Below, piece by piece: positions 9,015 through 16,656 of a DNA stretch of 64,000 nt. The position numbers were made by a program, and so were the translations under genes. This DNA comes from Haliscomenobacter hydrossis DSM 1100 (lineage in GTDB: Bacteria; Bacteroidota; Bacteroidia; Chitinophagales; Saprospiraceae): NCBI RefSeq assembly GCF_000212735.1, contig NC_015510.1, forward strand, positions 3,622,315 to 3,686,314, given 5' to 3'. The stretch's first letter is position 1; every line of letters starts with the position of its first letter. The notes below the pieces were generated by a model that was given only the letters and a program-made list of their open reading frames with translations, was not told the origin of the DNA and did no database searches.

Positions 9015-9474
9015 AAATCGGCACATTCCGCTTAAACGCACTCCCAAAATCCACCAGCGACTCCGTTTTTATCACGCCCTTGATGTGGTCGATTTTTTCG
9101 TAGAGCAGTTTGCGCATGTGTTCGCTACTGGTGGCCACAATGCGGATGTACAAGGTGTAGCTGCCTGTGATGTAATAACACTCGATCACTTCGGGGATAC
9201 GTTTGAGTTCTTCGATGATTTGTTGGGAATCGGAGTCTTCACGCAGTACCAGGCCAGTGAAGGCACTCCACTCGTAGCCCAGCTTTTTTTCATCCAGGAT
9301 GATGCTGACCTGTTTCAGCACGCCCAGGTCTTTGAGGCGGCTCACCCGCTGGTGTACCATGGTGTTGGAGATGCCGAGGTCCTGGGCAATTTGGGCATAG
9401 GCCCGGCGGCCATCCTGCTCTAAGGCGCGGAGGATTTGGCGGTCGTGTTCGTCGAGGTAGGGTAATTCGGTCAT
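9013..9474 (-). CDS. Lrp/AsnC-family transcriptional regulator
   Basis: I take the ATG at 9474, which gives 153 residues, the standard size of this family; the longer frame to 9564 only reads repeat DNA. Residues about 8-55 form the winged HTH (DEHDRQILRALEQDGR, then AQDLGISNTMVHQRVSRLKDLGVL). Residues about 65-145 form the RAM (AsnC ligand-binding) domain, with the effector-contact region TGSYTLYIRIV. Such proteins form octamers and respond to amino acids. The gene is divergent from ornithine aminotransferase, about 650 bp away, so control of rocD or of itself is a reasonable inference. Both flanks are octamer repeats. Confidence 0.92.
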   Translation of the reverse strand: MTELPYLDEHDRQILRALEQDGRRAYAQIAQDLGISNTMVHQRVSRLKDLGVLKQVSIILDEKKLGYEWSAFTGLVLREDSDSQQIIEELKRIPEVIECYYITGSYTLYIRIVATSSEHMRKLLYEKIDHIKGVIKTESLVDFGSAFKRNVPI

Positions 9475-9481
9475 GTTTTTT

Positions 9482-9552
9482 TGGGTTCGGGGGGTTGAGG
9501 GTTCGGGGGTTCGGGGGTTCGGGGGTTCGACGTTCGGGGGTTCGGGGGTCCA
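9482..9552. repeat. Third octamer-repeat block, upstream of the Lrp-type gene
   Basis: TTCGGGGG units plus one CGACGTTCGG junction word lie immediately 5' of the regulator start, in the orientation seen at 8651-8903. The regulator gene is thus framed by repeat on both sides. Confidence 0.85.
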
Positions 9553-9596
9553 CCAAAGCGACATAAATTGGCGAACGGATTTATTTTCTATAACGC

Positions 9597-9873
9597 ATAT
9601 TATGCATTTTTTACCGCAGAGTAAGGGAGGACACGCGGAGTTGCGCGGAGTTTTAGTTCAAAGGAGTTTGCCACCTGCGGTGGCTCGAGTTGGTTCTCCA
9701 GAAAGAGCCTGCTTAAAATCAAGCTAAGTATACTAAGACCATATAAAACCTAACGAACCAAGCTTCAGCAAAGGCGACCTCCATGGCCTCTCCGCACCGC
9801 AGGTGCCCTAAAAACTCCGCGAAACTCCGCGTGTCCTCCCTTACTCTGCGGTAAAAAATGTGTAATGTAAATG
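9597..9873. repeat. ~275-bp foldback element, copy A
   Basis: Ends are inverted: TTACCGCAGAGTAAGGGAGG near 9611 and its complement near 9833-9852, with further paired blocks (CGCGGAGT, CCGCAGGTG) inside. A second, diverged copy in opposite orientation lies at 23340-23600, including the inner GGCGACCTCCATGGCCTC-like block. No ORF is present, so this looks like a MITE-type or structured intergenic repeat. Confidence 0.8.
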
Positions 9874-10069
9874 ATTAAATTAAAATCCTCCGATTGTTGC
9901 CTCGTAGCGCCGCAGGCGCGAAAAGCGCGCAGCGCATCCATTTTACCAACTCCACTGTCAAAATGCAATTTCACCTACTGAAAACCACACCTCAAAAGTC
10001 AATTTAGCACAAAATAAGCAAAAATTAAAAAATTATTCTTCTTTTCAAGTTCATAAAAAGTCAATACTT

Positions 10070-10077
10070 TAAATTTG
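10070..10077 (+). promoter_or_regulatory. Candidate -7 box for rocD
   Basis: TAAATTTG matches the Bacteroidota -7 consensus TAnnTTTG and lies 45 bases before the rocD start, leaving a leader of about 38 bases. A clean TTTG -33 box is not evident upstream (TTTTC at about 10043 is the closest). Confidence 0.4.
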
Positions 10078-10121
10078 AAGTGATTTTTGAAGCAAATCTC
10101 TCAATTCAATAAACCAACAGC

Positions 10122-11357
10122 ATGGCTACAATGACCGCCACCCGCAGCGCAGCGCTGATTGCAAAGGAAGAACAATACGGTGCCCACAACTACCACCCTT
10201 TGGAAGCCGTGATCGAACGCGGCAGCGGGGTACACGTATGGGATGTAGCCGGTAAACAATACTATGATTTCCTTTCGGCCTATTCCGCCGTCAATCAGGG
10301 CCATTGCCACCCGCGCATCATCAAAGCGCTGACCGATCAGGCCCAAAAACTGACCCTCATTTCGCGGGCTTTTTACAACTCGGTCTTGGGGCCGTACGAA
10401 GAATTCATCACCCAATTGTTTGGTTACGATAAGGTACTGCCCATGAACACGGGGGTAGAGGCCGTAGAAACCGCCCTCAAACTCTGCCGCAAATGGGCCT
10501 ATCAGGTGAAAGGAATTCCTGCCAACCGCGCCAAAATCCTTTTTGCCAGCGGCAACTTCCACGGGCGTACCCTTTCCGTGATTTCAGGTTCGAGCGATCC
10601 CGCCAGTCGCGGCGGTTTTGGCCCCTATATGCCCGGTTTTGAGATGATTGAATACAACAACCTGGCCTCGCTGCAAGCTGCGCTCGAAGACCCCTACGTA
10701 GCGGGTTTGCTCATCGAACCCATTCAGGGCGAAGCGGGTGTAGTGGTGCCGGAGCCTGGCTACCTGGCGGAAGCCTTCCGCCTGTGCCGCGAAAAACAGG
10801 TGTTGTTCATTGGCGATGAAATCCAGACGGGCATTGCCCGCACGGGCAAAATGTTGGCCCTGGATCACTATGACATCCAGCCCGATATCCTCATCCTGGG
10901 CAAAGCCCTCTCGGGAGGCGTACTGCCCGTATCCGCCGTACTGGCCAACGACGAAATTATGCTGTGCATTCGCCCCGGTGAGCATGGTTCTACTTTTGGC
11001 GGCAACCCCCTGGCTTGCGCCGTGGCCCGCGAAGCACTACAGGTGGTGCTCGACGAAAAACTGGCCGACAACGCCCAACGCCTGGGTGAACTTTTCCGCA
11101 GCGCCCTCAACAACATCCGCCAGGAAAGTGACCTGATTACCCTGGTGCGCGGCCAGGGCCTGCTCAACGCCATTGTGATCAATACCCGGGAAGACTCTGA
11201 CCTGGCCTGGAACATGTGCCTGCGCTTTCGCGACAAGGGCCTGCTGGCCAAACCTACCCACGGCAACAAGATCCGCCTCGCGCCTCCCCTGGTGATGACC
11301 GAAGCGCAAATGTGGGACTGCGTGGGGATCATCCGGGAAACGGTGCTGGAGTTCTAG
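10122..11357 (+). CDS. rocD: Ornithine--oxo-acid aminotransferase
   Basis: The 411-residue protein is a class III PLP aminotransferase that converts ornithine and 2-oxoglutarate to glutamate-5-semialdehyde and glutamate. The visible signatures are [17 protein letters not shown] (48-64), the ornithine-aminotransferase-type [13 protein letters not shown] (108-120), GDEIQTG with the PLP-contacting Asp at 232, and the Schiff-base lysine K261 in [22 protein letters not shown] follows. Length is normal for the family. The ATG at 10122 is preceded by an AT-rich leader with a TAAATTTG box. The enzyme links arginine breakdown to proline and glutamate; the divergent Lrp-type regulator fits that role. 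Confidence 0.95.
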   Translation: MATMTATRSAALIAKEEQYGAHNYHPLEAVIERGSGVHVWDVAGKQYYDFLSAYSAVNQGHCHPRIIKALTDQAQKLTLISRAFYNSVLGPYEEFITQLFGYDKVLPMNTGVEAVETALKLCRKWAYQVKGIPANRAKILFASGNFHGRTLSVISGSSDPASRGGFGPYMPGFEMIEYNNLASLQAALEDPYVAGLLIEPIQGEAGVVVPEPGYLAEAFRLCREKQVLFIGDEIQTGIARTGKMLALDHYDIQPDILILGKALSGGVLPVSAVLANDEIMLCIRPGEHGSTFGGNPLACAVAREALQVVLDEKLADNAQRLGELFRSALNNIRQESDLITLVRGQGLLNAIVINTREDSDLAWNMCLRFRDKGLLAKPTHGNKIRLAPPLVMTEAQMWDCVGIIRETVLEF

Positions 11358-11402
11358 GGTTTATTCACCACAGGGTTTATTCACCACAGGGTTTATTCAC
11401 CA
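11357..11402. repeat. 16-bp tandem repeat; 3' exon side of the intron insertion
   Basis: GGGTTTATTCACCACA is repeated almost three times directly after the rocD stop. The last copy is cut at 11402 by the intron; the rest of the interrupted repeat continues at 13328. Confidence 0.85.
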
Positions 11403-11501
11403 GTAGAGTAGAGAGAAGCGGCGCTGCCGCTTCTCCCCCTCGTCAATCCGTACGTGCGGTTTTCCCGCATACGGCTTTCCTATGAACTTCTTCATGAGCT
11501 T

Positions 11502-12917
11502 TCACAGGCGAACTCCTCCGGAAGTGTATTTCGTCGGGTCGATTAGTCCATACTTTTCGACTAATGCCTCAAAGGCTCTTTGTCCATAAAGCCTACACTT
11601 CCGTTGACTCTTGCGGTTATAGTAACGGTTCAGTCGCTCTTGCAGGTAGTGCCGTAACCGTCTTTTGCTCACCGCTGGATAGCTCACCCCTTTGATGTCA
11701 AAGTAGTTCAACCATCCCCGTAATAGCTTATTCAGGTCTTCGCTCACTTGTTCTCCCTTGTAGTGACCATGTGCTTCAAGATATGTATCAATCTTGTCTC
11801 GGATCTTTTGCTCCGATTTCTGACTTGGAATGATGTTCCAGTAGCGTTTGTTACGATCCCATAAATCCTTGTCGTAGCGGATGGTGAACCCTAAAAAGTC
11901 AAAGCTCTCCGCTTTTGCTTCCACCGTTCGGGTTTTCTGCTCATTCAAGCTTAATCCCATTCGACTTAGCAAGCTTTTGAGCTGCTCCTTCACTTGTTCT
12001 CCGATCTGTTTGCCCATTAACACAAAATCATCTGCATACCGTACTATCTTCACTCCACCTTGGTAAAACAAACTCTTCGGATTGTTCACGATCCGATCTA
12101 ATAGGTTCAGGTATATATTGGCCAGTAAGGGCGAGATCACGCCCCCTTGTGGTGTCCCTACTTTGTTCTTCTTGCCCCCTTTAAACTGTCCGTCCTCGTA
12201 TATCGGCGCTTTCAACCATTGACCGATTAAGTCCAATATCCGTCCGTCACTGATCCGCTCTTTTAGCCCTATCAGCAGTTTATCGTGTGGTATCGTATCA
12301 AAGTATTTACTCAAGTCCGCATCCAATACTTCACTCTTCCCTTCCTGTAGATAACCCTTGATCGCTCCTAGTGCATCCCCAGAACTGCGTTCTGGGCGGA
12401 ACCCATAGGAACTTTCCTCAAAGTCCGCTTCAAAGATCGGTTCTATTAGTAGTTTACATGCTGTCTGTACTATCCGGTCTCTAACCGTCGGTATCCCCAA
12501 TGGACGTTCTCCTCCGTTCGCTTTCGGGATCATTACCCGTTTTACTGCTTGCGTCCGGTAGCGCTTCGTCCTTAGTTCCTCCCCTAGTTCCTCCAAATAG
12601 TTCTCTACGCCGCCTTGCTCAATATCATTTATGCTGATCCCGTCTATGCCGGGGGAGCCTTGGTTCGCTTTTACTGCCTTCCATGCAACGCTCAACATAT
12701 GTTTTTGAAACACCTTGTCGTATAACACGTAAAACTTATACCCCTTGTCCTGCTTGGCTTTTTGGTATAGCTTGCATTGTAACGAAAATACCCTTTCCGC
12801 ATCGCTCAACTCCCATTTCTTCTTCCCGAATAGTGGCAGTTGTCCCTCCGCTCCGTCTTTCTGTTGATACTTATTTCTCAATTTTGACTGGTCTTCCATT
12901 TTGCAAGTTTTATTCAT
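11502..12917 (-). CDS. ltrA: Group II intron reverse transcriptase/maturase
   Basis: The 471-residue protein has all reverse-transcriptase blocks: QGSPGIDGISI (86-96), IPKANGGERPLGIPTVRDRI (130-149), YGFRPERSSGDAL (171-183), the palm motif LDADLSKYFDTIPHD (198-212), GTPQGGVISPLLANIYL (254-270) and YADD (294-297). The thumb/maturase (GIIM) domain spans about 365-450 with LRGWLNYF. There is no HNH endonuclease domain after it, so the protein is of the shorter type that uses nicked or single-stranded DNA for priming. It would help its own intron splice and insert. It looks intact. The start could also be the Met at position 7. Confidence 0.96.
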   Translation of the reverse strand: MNKTCKMEDQSKLRNKYQQKDGAEGQLPLFGKKKWELSDAERVFSLQCKLYQKAKQDKGYKFYVLYDKVFQKHMLSVAWKAVKANQGSPGIDGISINDIEQGGVENYLEELGEELRTKRYRTQAVKRVMIPKANGGERPLGIPTVRDRIVQTACKLLIEPIFEADFEESSYGFRPERSSGDALGAIKGYLQEGKSEVLDADLSKYFDTIPHDKLLIGLKERISDGRILDLIGQWLKAPIYEDGQFKGGKKNKVGTPQGGVISPLLANIYLNLLDRIVNNPKSLFYQGGVKIVRYADDFVLMGKQIGEQVKEQLKSLLSRMGLSLNEQKTRTVEAKAESFDFLGFTIRYDKDLWDRNKRYWNIIPSQKSEQKIRDKIDTYLEAHGHYKGEQVSEDLNKLLRGWLNYFDIKGVSYPAVSKRRLRHYLQERLNRYYNRKSQRKCRLYGQRAFEALVEKYGLIDPTKYTSGGVRL

Positions 12918-13327
12918 AGCAATGCCCCTTCGCTCCTCCCGCTTTTACCTTTTCGGGGATCAGCACTACTATGGGCATCTCCGACTCCCTCGGCAGGGTT
13001 GGATATCCCTCCGTTAGGGTCTCCCACGTTCATGCGGCACCTTTGATGGACACGCAACATTATTTTACCCCGGGTAGCCCCCTTTGTGCACTTTGCCGAT
13101 GCTTCCATTGGGGTGGCAGGTTTCATCCAATCTGGCAGACTGACCACTACCAACAGTGTAACGAGGCCTAACTAATGCAGCTTATCCATCTCGTTAGTGT
13201 GAGCTCTTGGCCCTTCGTTTCCTCCAGTCCAATCACACCTCCTTCAAGCTGATCGGCATCTTGGCTCGTGTGGTTCTTGCATCCACATAGGTTTTATTTT
13301 ATATTTACCGCACGCCTCGTGGCGCAC
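12918..13327 (-). ncRNA. Intron RNA domains I-III (5' part)
   Basis: This gene-free stretch between the 5' splice end and the maturase start is the structured 5' part of the intron. On the minus strand it opens with GTGCGCC and the pairing GAGGCGTGC. It holds several GC-rich short inverted words but no credible ORF. Confidence 0.75.
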
Positions 13328-13600
13328 CAGATTCGCACAGATAAACACAGATTTTATTCACCACAGATTTATTTACCACAAATTTATTTACCACAAATTT
13401 ATTTACCACAAATTTATTTACCACAGATTCGCACGGATAAACACAGATTTTTATATTAATCTGTGCGAATCTGTGTATAATCTGTGTTCATATGTGGTAA
13501 AAAAAATCCGTGTTCATCTGTGCGAATCTGTGGTGAATAAAAAAAAATCTGCGTTTATCTGTGCGAATCTGTGGTGAACAAAAAAATCCGTGGTGATTAT
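13328..13600. repeat. Intergenic repeat family; 5' exon side of the intron
   Basis: Words of the type CAGATTCGCACAGATAAAC and TTATTTACCACAAA occur in direct tandem (13361-13430) and then in inverted orientation (13454-13590, e.g. CTGTGCGAATCTGTGGTGAA). The whole forms a foldback. The intron is inserted in one copy. No gene is present. Confidence 0.85.
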
Positions 13601-13733
13601 ACCCGCACTACCCGCAATAATCCAAAAGCAACTGCGTTTTTTGGGTTTTACCTGTGAATTCCGTAACATTGCACCCTGTGCTATCTTACACGCTTCCATT
13701 CCACCGCCTTTGCGGCACAAACAACGAAAAGTC

Positions 13734-13758
13734 TCTGCGACCTTTCAGCGGCGAAGCC
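13734..13758. repeat. Dispersed repeat word, copy 1
   Basis: A stretch of 23 bases beginning TGCGACCTTTCAGCGG is identical to one at 24178-24200. Both copies lie upstream of polysaccharide-locus genes, in spacers with no ORF. Confidence 0.6.
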
Positions 13759-13776
13759 ATGATATTTTTACCAATT

Positions 13777-13892
13777 AGCTATGAGCTGTGAGCTATCAGC
13801 TGTGAGCCATCAGCTGTGAGCTATCAGCTGTGAGCTATCAGCTCATAGCTGACGGCTCATAGCTGATAGCTGACGGCTCATAGCTCACAGCT
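13777..13892. repeat. Tandem and inverted AGCTGTGAGCTATC array before wzm
   Basis: Words AGCTATGAGC, AGCTGTGAGC and AGCTATCAGC are repeated directly until about 13840 and then in reverse complement until 13892, forming a foldback that ends eight bases before the permease start. It could affect folding of the transcript leader; any function is unknown. Confidence 0.8.
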
Positions 13893-13899
13893 TCCTTCC

Positions 13900-14742
13900 A
13901 TGCAAGAACACTGGGACATCGTCATCACCCCCCGCAAATCCCTCTTTGCGCTCAACCTGCGTGAAGTCTGGAACTATCGCGATTTACTCAGTCTGTTTGT
14001 ACGGCGCGACATCGTAGCCCAGTACAAACAAACCATCCTGGGGCCGCTGTGGTATTTCATCCAGCCCATGCTGACCACCATCATGTTCACCATCGTGTTT
14101 GGCAACCTGGCGGGTATCTCCACGGATGGCATCCCACCCATGTTGTTTTACCTGGCGGGCATCACCAACTGGAACTATTTTGCCGAATGCCTCAACAAAA
14201 CGAGTACTACCTTTCGCGACAACCAAAACCTTTTTGGCAAGGTGTATTTCCCGCGCCTGGTGGTGCCCCTGAGCATTGTAGCCTCCAATCTGGTGCGCTA
14301 CGGCATTCAGATGTTGTTGTTTGTGGCGTTTTATATCTACTTTTTGAGTAGCGGCACGGCCATCGCGCCCAATGCCGCCGCCCTGCTTTTCCCACTGCTG
14401 GTGGTTTTGCTGGCTGGATTGGGACTGGGTTTTGGCCTGATCATCACGGCCCTGACCACCAAGTACCGCGATCTGGTGTTCCTGGTGCAGTTTGGCGTAC
14501 AACTGGCCATGTATGCCACACCGGTGATTTACCCGCTGAGCAAAATCCCCGCCGAATACCAGTGGATTGCCCTGGCCAACCCCATGACCGCCTTGATCGA
14601 AACCTTCAAATACGGCCTGCTCGGGCAGGGGACGTTTTCCTGGTGGGGACTGGGGTATAGTGCCGCGTTTACGCTGGTGGCAGTGCTGCTGGGTACGGCG
14701 ATATTTAACCGGACGGAGCGGACGTTCATGGATACGGTGTAG
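13900..14742 (+). CDS. wzm: ABC-2 type polysaccharide export permease
   Basis: The 280-residue membrane protein shows the ABC-2 permease layout: a cytosolic N-terminus with the conserved RRDIVAQYKQTILGPLWYFIQP-like region (residues about 34-55), then about six hydrophobic helices, a TTKYRDL loop (186-192) and a C-terminal SSWWGLGY-like re-entrant segment. Proteins of this type (Wzm, KpsM, TagG) pair with a Wzt-type ATPase to export undecaprenyl-linked glycans. The natural partner, wzt, is found only at 29386, about 14.6 kb away, with accessory DNA between. Length is typical. Upstream is a repeat array and no clear promoter box. Confidence 0.88.
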   Translation: MQEHWDIVITPRKSLFALNLREVWNYRDLLSLFVRRDIVAQYKQTILGPLWYFIQPMLTTIMFTIVFGNLAGISTDGIPPMLFYLAGITNWNYFAECLNKTSTTFRDNQNLFGKVYFPRLVVPLSIVASNLVRYGIQMLLFVAFYIYFLSSGTAIAPNAAALLFPLLVVLLAGLGLGFGLIITALTTKYRDLVFLVQFGVQLAMYATPVIYPLSKIPAEYQWIALANPMTALIETFKYGLLGQGTFSWWGLGYSAAFTLVAVLLGTAIFNRTERTFMDTV

Positions 14743-14800
14743 ATGGGGTGTGGAAGTGTGGGTGTGGGTGTGGAAGTGTGAGTTAGGGTGTGAGGTCGCC
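14743..14800. repeat. GGTGTGGAAGTGTG short tandem repeats
   Basis: Directly after the wzm stop the plus strand repeats GGTGTGGAAGTGTG and GGGTGTG words. No hairpin or ORF is seen. Confidence 0.55.
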
Positions 14801-14828
14801 AGCGCTTGAAGCGGTCATCCCAAGCTAT

Positions 14829-14866
14829 TCTCCTTTCCATTCTGCACAAAAAAAGCTTAATATAAC
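14829..14866 (+). promoter_or_regulatory. Recurrent cassette leader, copy A (orphaned)
   Basis: CCATTCTGCACAAAAAAAGC then TTAATATA matches the leader found before the unrelated ORFs at 16657, 19362, 20484 and 26311. Here no ORF follows; instead comes a small inverted-repeat element and the tail of a lost xisI gene. Confidence 0.5.
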
Positions 14867-15088
14867 GTAAATTCTGAATTGATTCTATTGATAATCAAAG
14901 CGGTGCGACTTCTCCGAAGTCGTAAAACGCTTAGATTGCCAATGCTGCTACAAACATGCGACTTCTCCGAAGTCGACCGAATGACTTCGGAGAAGTCACA
15001 CGTTTGTAGAATATGTTGATCGTCAGTTGTTCCGACTTCGGAGAAGTCGCACCTTTCCTCCGCATTAATTCAGAACTCACGTTAGTAT
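14858..15088. mobile_element. Small foldback (MITE-like) element
   Basis: Imperfect terminal inverted repeats of about 24 bp (TAATATAACGTAAATTCTGA at the left, its complement TCAGAACTCACGTTAGTATA at the right) enclose four palindromic GACTTCTCCGAAGTC words in both orientations. There is no ORF. It lies between an orphan cassette leader and an xisI remnant. Confidence 0.55.
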
Positions 15089-15089
15089 A

Positions 15090-15152
15090 AATGATATTGT
15101 CTTAGCTTTTCAGTCAGAGTATGCTCGCAAATTAAGTGGTTATGCAGCAGTG
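15090..15152 (+). pseudogene. 3' remnant of an xisI gene
   Basis: The frame reads DIVLAFQSEYARKLSGYAA after an initial N, closely matching the end of the intact XisI at 25838 (DIVLAFQPESVRKLSGYAAA). The stop codon is lost and nothing of the first four fifths remains. It marks an earlier xisHI cassette that was replaced or deleted. Confidence 0.75.
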
Positions 15153-15235
15153 CAAAAACTATTTTTTTATTTTTTTTTAAAAAACTACAAAAAACAACTA
15201 AATTCGACCATCACGAACCTTAAACCCTCGTTCGT

Positions 15236-16216
15236 ATGGCCAAACGTCAGCAAAAAAATAAAAGCCCTAAGTCGTCGAAAAAAGACCCCAAAAAAGGGAA
15301 CACCTACGACAAAATTCTCAAAGAGAATTTTCGCGAACTCGTAGTTCCACTCGTCTTCCGGCAAGAAGGCATCGATCCGATAAAAAGTGAACCCTTACCA
15401 GAAGAACTCAATTCCACGATCAGCCGGAAGATTGATTTTTTGATGCGGGTTCTGGAAAAAAATGATCATGAATCGATCATTCACATTGAATTTCAGACCA
15501 GAATGCCCCGGGCGATGGTTTATCGGGTGGCCGAGTACCATGGTTTTTTACTAGCCAAATACAAACTCCCCATTCGTCACTTTGTGGTGTATTTGGGTAA
15601 GTCCCGAACCAAAGTCCTAACCGAATTACCCAAAGATTTACAATTCAGTGGCTATAAACTGATTGCCCTCAATCAAATCCCTTTTGAGAATCTCGTAAAA
15701 TCCAAGATACCTGAAGAAATTATCCTGGCCATCTTTGCCCACTACCCCAAACACGATCCCAAACGGGTAGCCAGAATCATTCTGTATCGCTTAAAAGAAG
15801 TATGCAAAGACGAGGTTTCACTAAGAAAATTCATCACCCAGTTGACACTCTTGTCTCAATTGCGTAAATTGGACGAGGAAGTCAAAAAAATTGCCAATAG
15901 TATGCCCATTACCATAGACCTACGAGAAAATGCCATGGTCAAAGACCTGATCGCCGAAGTGCAAGCAGAATGGGAGCTAGAACATGGCGAAAAGTTGAAG
16001 GCCGCTGAAGAGATTGCTGAAAAAGCAGAGCAAGTTGCTGAAAAAGCAGAACAAGAGGTCGAAGAAGAGCGCCAAAGAGTCAATAGCATGATCCTCTCGC
16101 TCTACCAGGAATTTCAAATGCCAATGGAACAAATCGCCAGAATGGCCAATAAAGACCTCGGGTATATTGAAGACCTGATCGCACAAGAAGAAAAAGTAAA
16201 AATGAGGGCTGATTAA
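15236..16216 (+). CDS. Rpn-type PD-(D/E)XK nuclease / transposase-like protein, copy 1
   Basis: The 326-residue protein belongs to the Rpn (recombination-promoting nuclease) / transposase_31-like group. A basic N-terminus (1-22) is followed by the nuclease fold with D67 in RKIDFLMRV and the E-x-Q of IHIEFQ (E85, Q87), then YRVAEYHGFLL and a C-terminal coiled coil rich in Glu and Lys (about 240-280). The last 40 residues (IARMANKDLGYIEDLI) resemble a small HTH-like tip. Rpn proteins cut DNA and raise recombination; regulation is thought to lie in the variable C-terminus. Copy 2 lies at 17392. The ATG at 15236 is preceded by about 75 bases shared with copy 2. Confidence 0.85.
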   Translation: MAKRQQKNKSPKSSKKDPKKGNTYDKILKENFRELVVPLVFRQEGIDPIKSEPLPEELNSTISRKIDFLMRVLEKNDHESIIHIEFQTRMPRAMVYRVAEYHGFLLAKYKLPIRHFVVYLGKSRTKVLTELPKDLQFSGYKLIALNQIPFENLVKSKIPEEIILAIFAHYPKHDPKRVARIILYRLKEVCKDEVSLRKFITQLTLLSQLRKLDEEVKKIANSMPITIDLRENAMVKDLIAEVQAEWELEHGEKLKAAEEIAEKAEQVAEKAEQEVEEERQRVNSMILSLYQEFQMPMEQIARMANKDLGYIEDLIAQEEKVKMRAD

Positions 16217-16232
16217 ACAAATTGCCAATAGT

Positions 16233-16523
16233 ATGCCCATTACGATAGACCTGCGAGAAAATGCCCTAGTCAAAGACCTGATCGCCGAAGTGCAAGCCGA
16301 AACGGAAGTATATCGCCAACTAGCAAAAGAACAGCGTCGGCAGATCGAAGAGCAACGCCAACAAGCAGAAGAGCAGCGCCAACAAGCGGAAGAACAACGC
16401 CAGCACACTCGCGCTGCCATCCTCAATCTCTACCAAACTCTGCACCTGGAACCCACCCTGATCGCAACTATTTTTGAGATCAGCGAACAAGAGGTTTTGG
16501 GTATTTTGGAGGCTGCTGAATAG
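16233..16523 (+). CDS. Orphan alternative C-terminal tail of an Rpn-type protein, copy 1
   Basis: Homology to the upstream nuclease starts at about 16217, before the first ATG: the words KIANSMPITIDLREN and KDLIAEVQAE of the parent (residues about 220-245) are repeated here with about 78 bp of nearly identical DNA. After that the sequence diverges to a different coiled coil (repeats of EEQRQQA) and a different tip (LIATIFEISEQEVLGILEA). It could be a separate small protein or a silent tail that recombination can swap onto the nuclease. I favour a gene fragment kept by duplication. Confidence 0.6.
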   Translation: MPITIDLRENALVKDLIAEVQAETEVYRQLAKEQRRQIEEQRQQAEEQRQQAEEQRQHTRAAILNLYQTLHLEPTLIATIFEISEQEVLGILEAAE

Positions 16524-16611
16524 ACTTATTGCGACGAGAGCGATCTCGTGCAAGGTATAAATAGAGAAGTGGCGCGAAAAATTCGTCATTTCAAAACACG
16601 AATTAAACCTT

Positions 16612-16656
16612 GCTTCCCTGTTCACAAAAGCTTAATAAAGTAGCCAAATTCAAGCC
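16612..16656 (+). promoter_or_regulatory. Recurrent cassette leader, copy B
   Basis: CTTCCCTGTTCACAAAAGCT then TAATAAAGTAGCCAAATTC leads straight into the DUF4240 start at 16657. The same word group precedes 19362, 20484 and 26311. It may be a promoter or ribosome-binding leader; I see no standard TAnnTTTG box. Confidence 0.5.

Larger units (their letters stand above)
11403..13327 (-). mobile_element. Group II intron, complete, with exact ends
   Basis: On the minus strand the element begins GTGCG at 13327 and ends in AC at 11404-11403, as group II introns do. A domain V-like hairpin lies at 11444-11478 (AAGCCGTATGCGGGAAAACC and its partner arm), followed by a domain VI-like GC hairpin (about 11413-11435). 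The ORF sits in the domain IV position. Joining the flanks gives GCGAATCTG|TGGTGAATAAA. This word occurs uninterrupted nearby, for example at about 13521-13545, which proves both ends. The intron therefore inserted into an intergenic repeat, not a gene. The base of domain V has a G facing A where G facing U is usual. Confidence 0.92.
15165..16615. repeat. ~1.45-kb direct repeat, unit 1
   Basis: The unit covers the Rpn-type gene, its orphan tail and about 90 bases downstream (ATTGCGACGAGAGCGATCTC). Unit 2 is at about 17315-18772. The single gene between the units is DUF4240 copy 1. Confidence 0.85.

Noticed and set aside
12914-13171. Small frames upstream of the maturase on both strands
   Set aside because: They lie in the structured 5' RNA part of the group II intron.
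13361-13440. CRISPR-like short repeats (TTATTTACCACAAA)
   Set aside because: Units are contiguous with no spacers, and the array is part of a foldback repeat.
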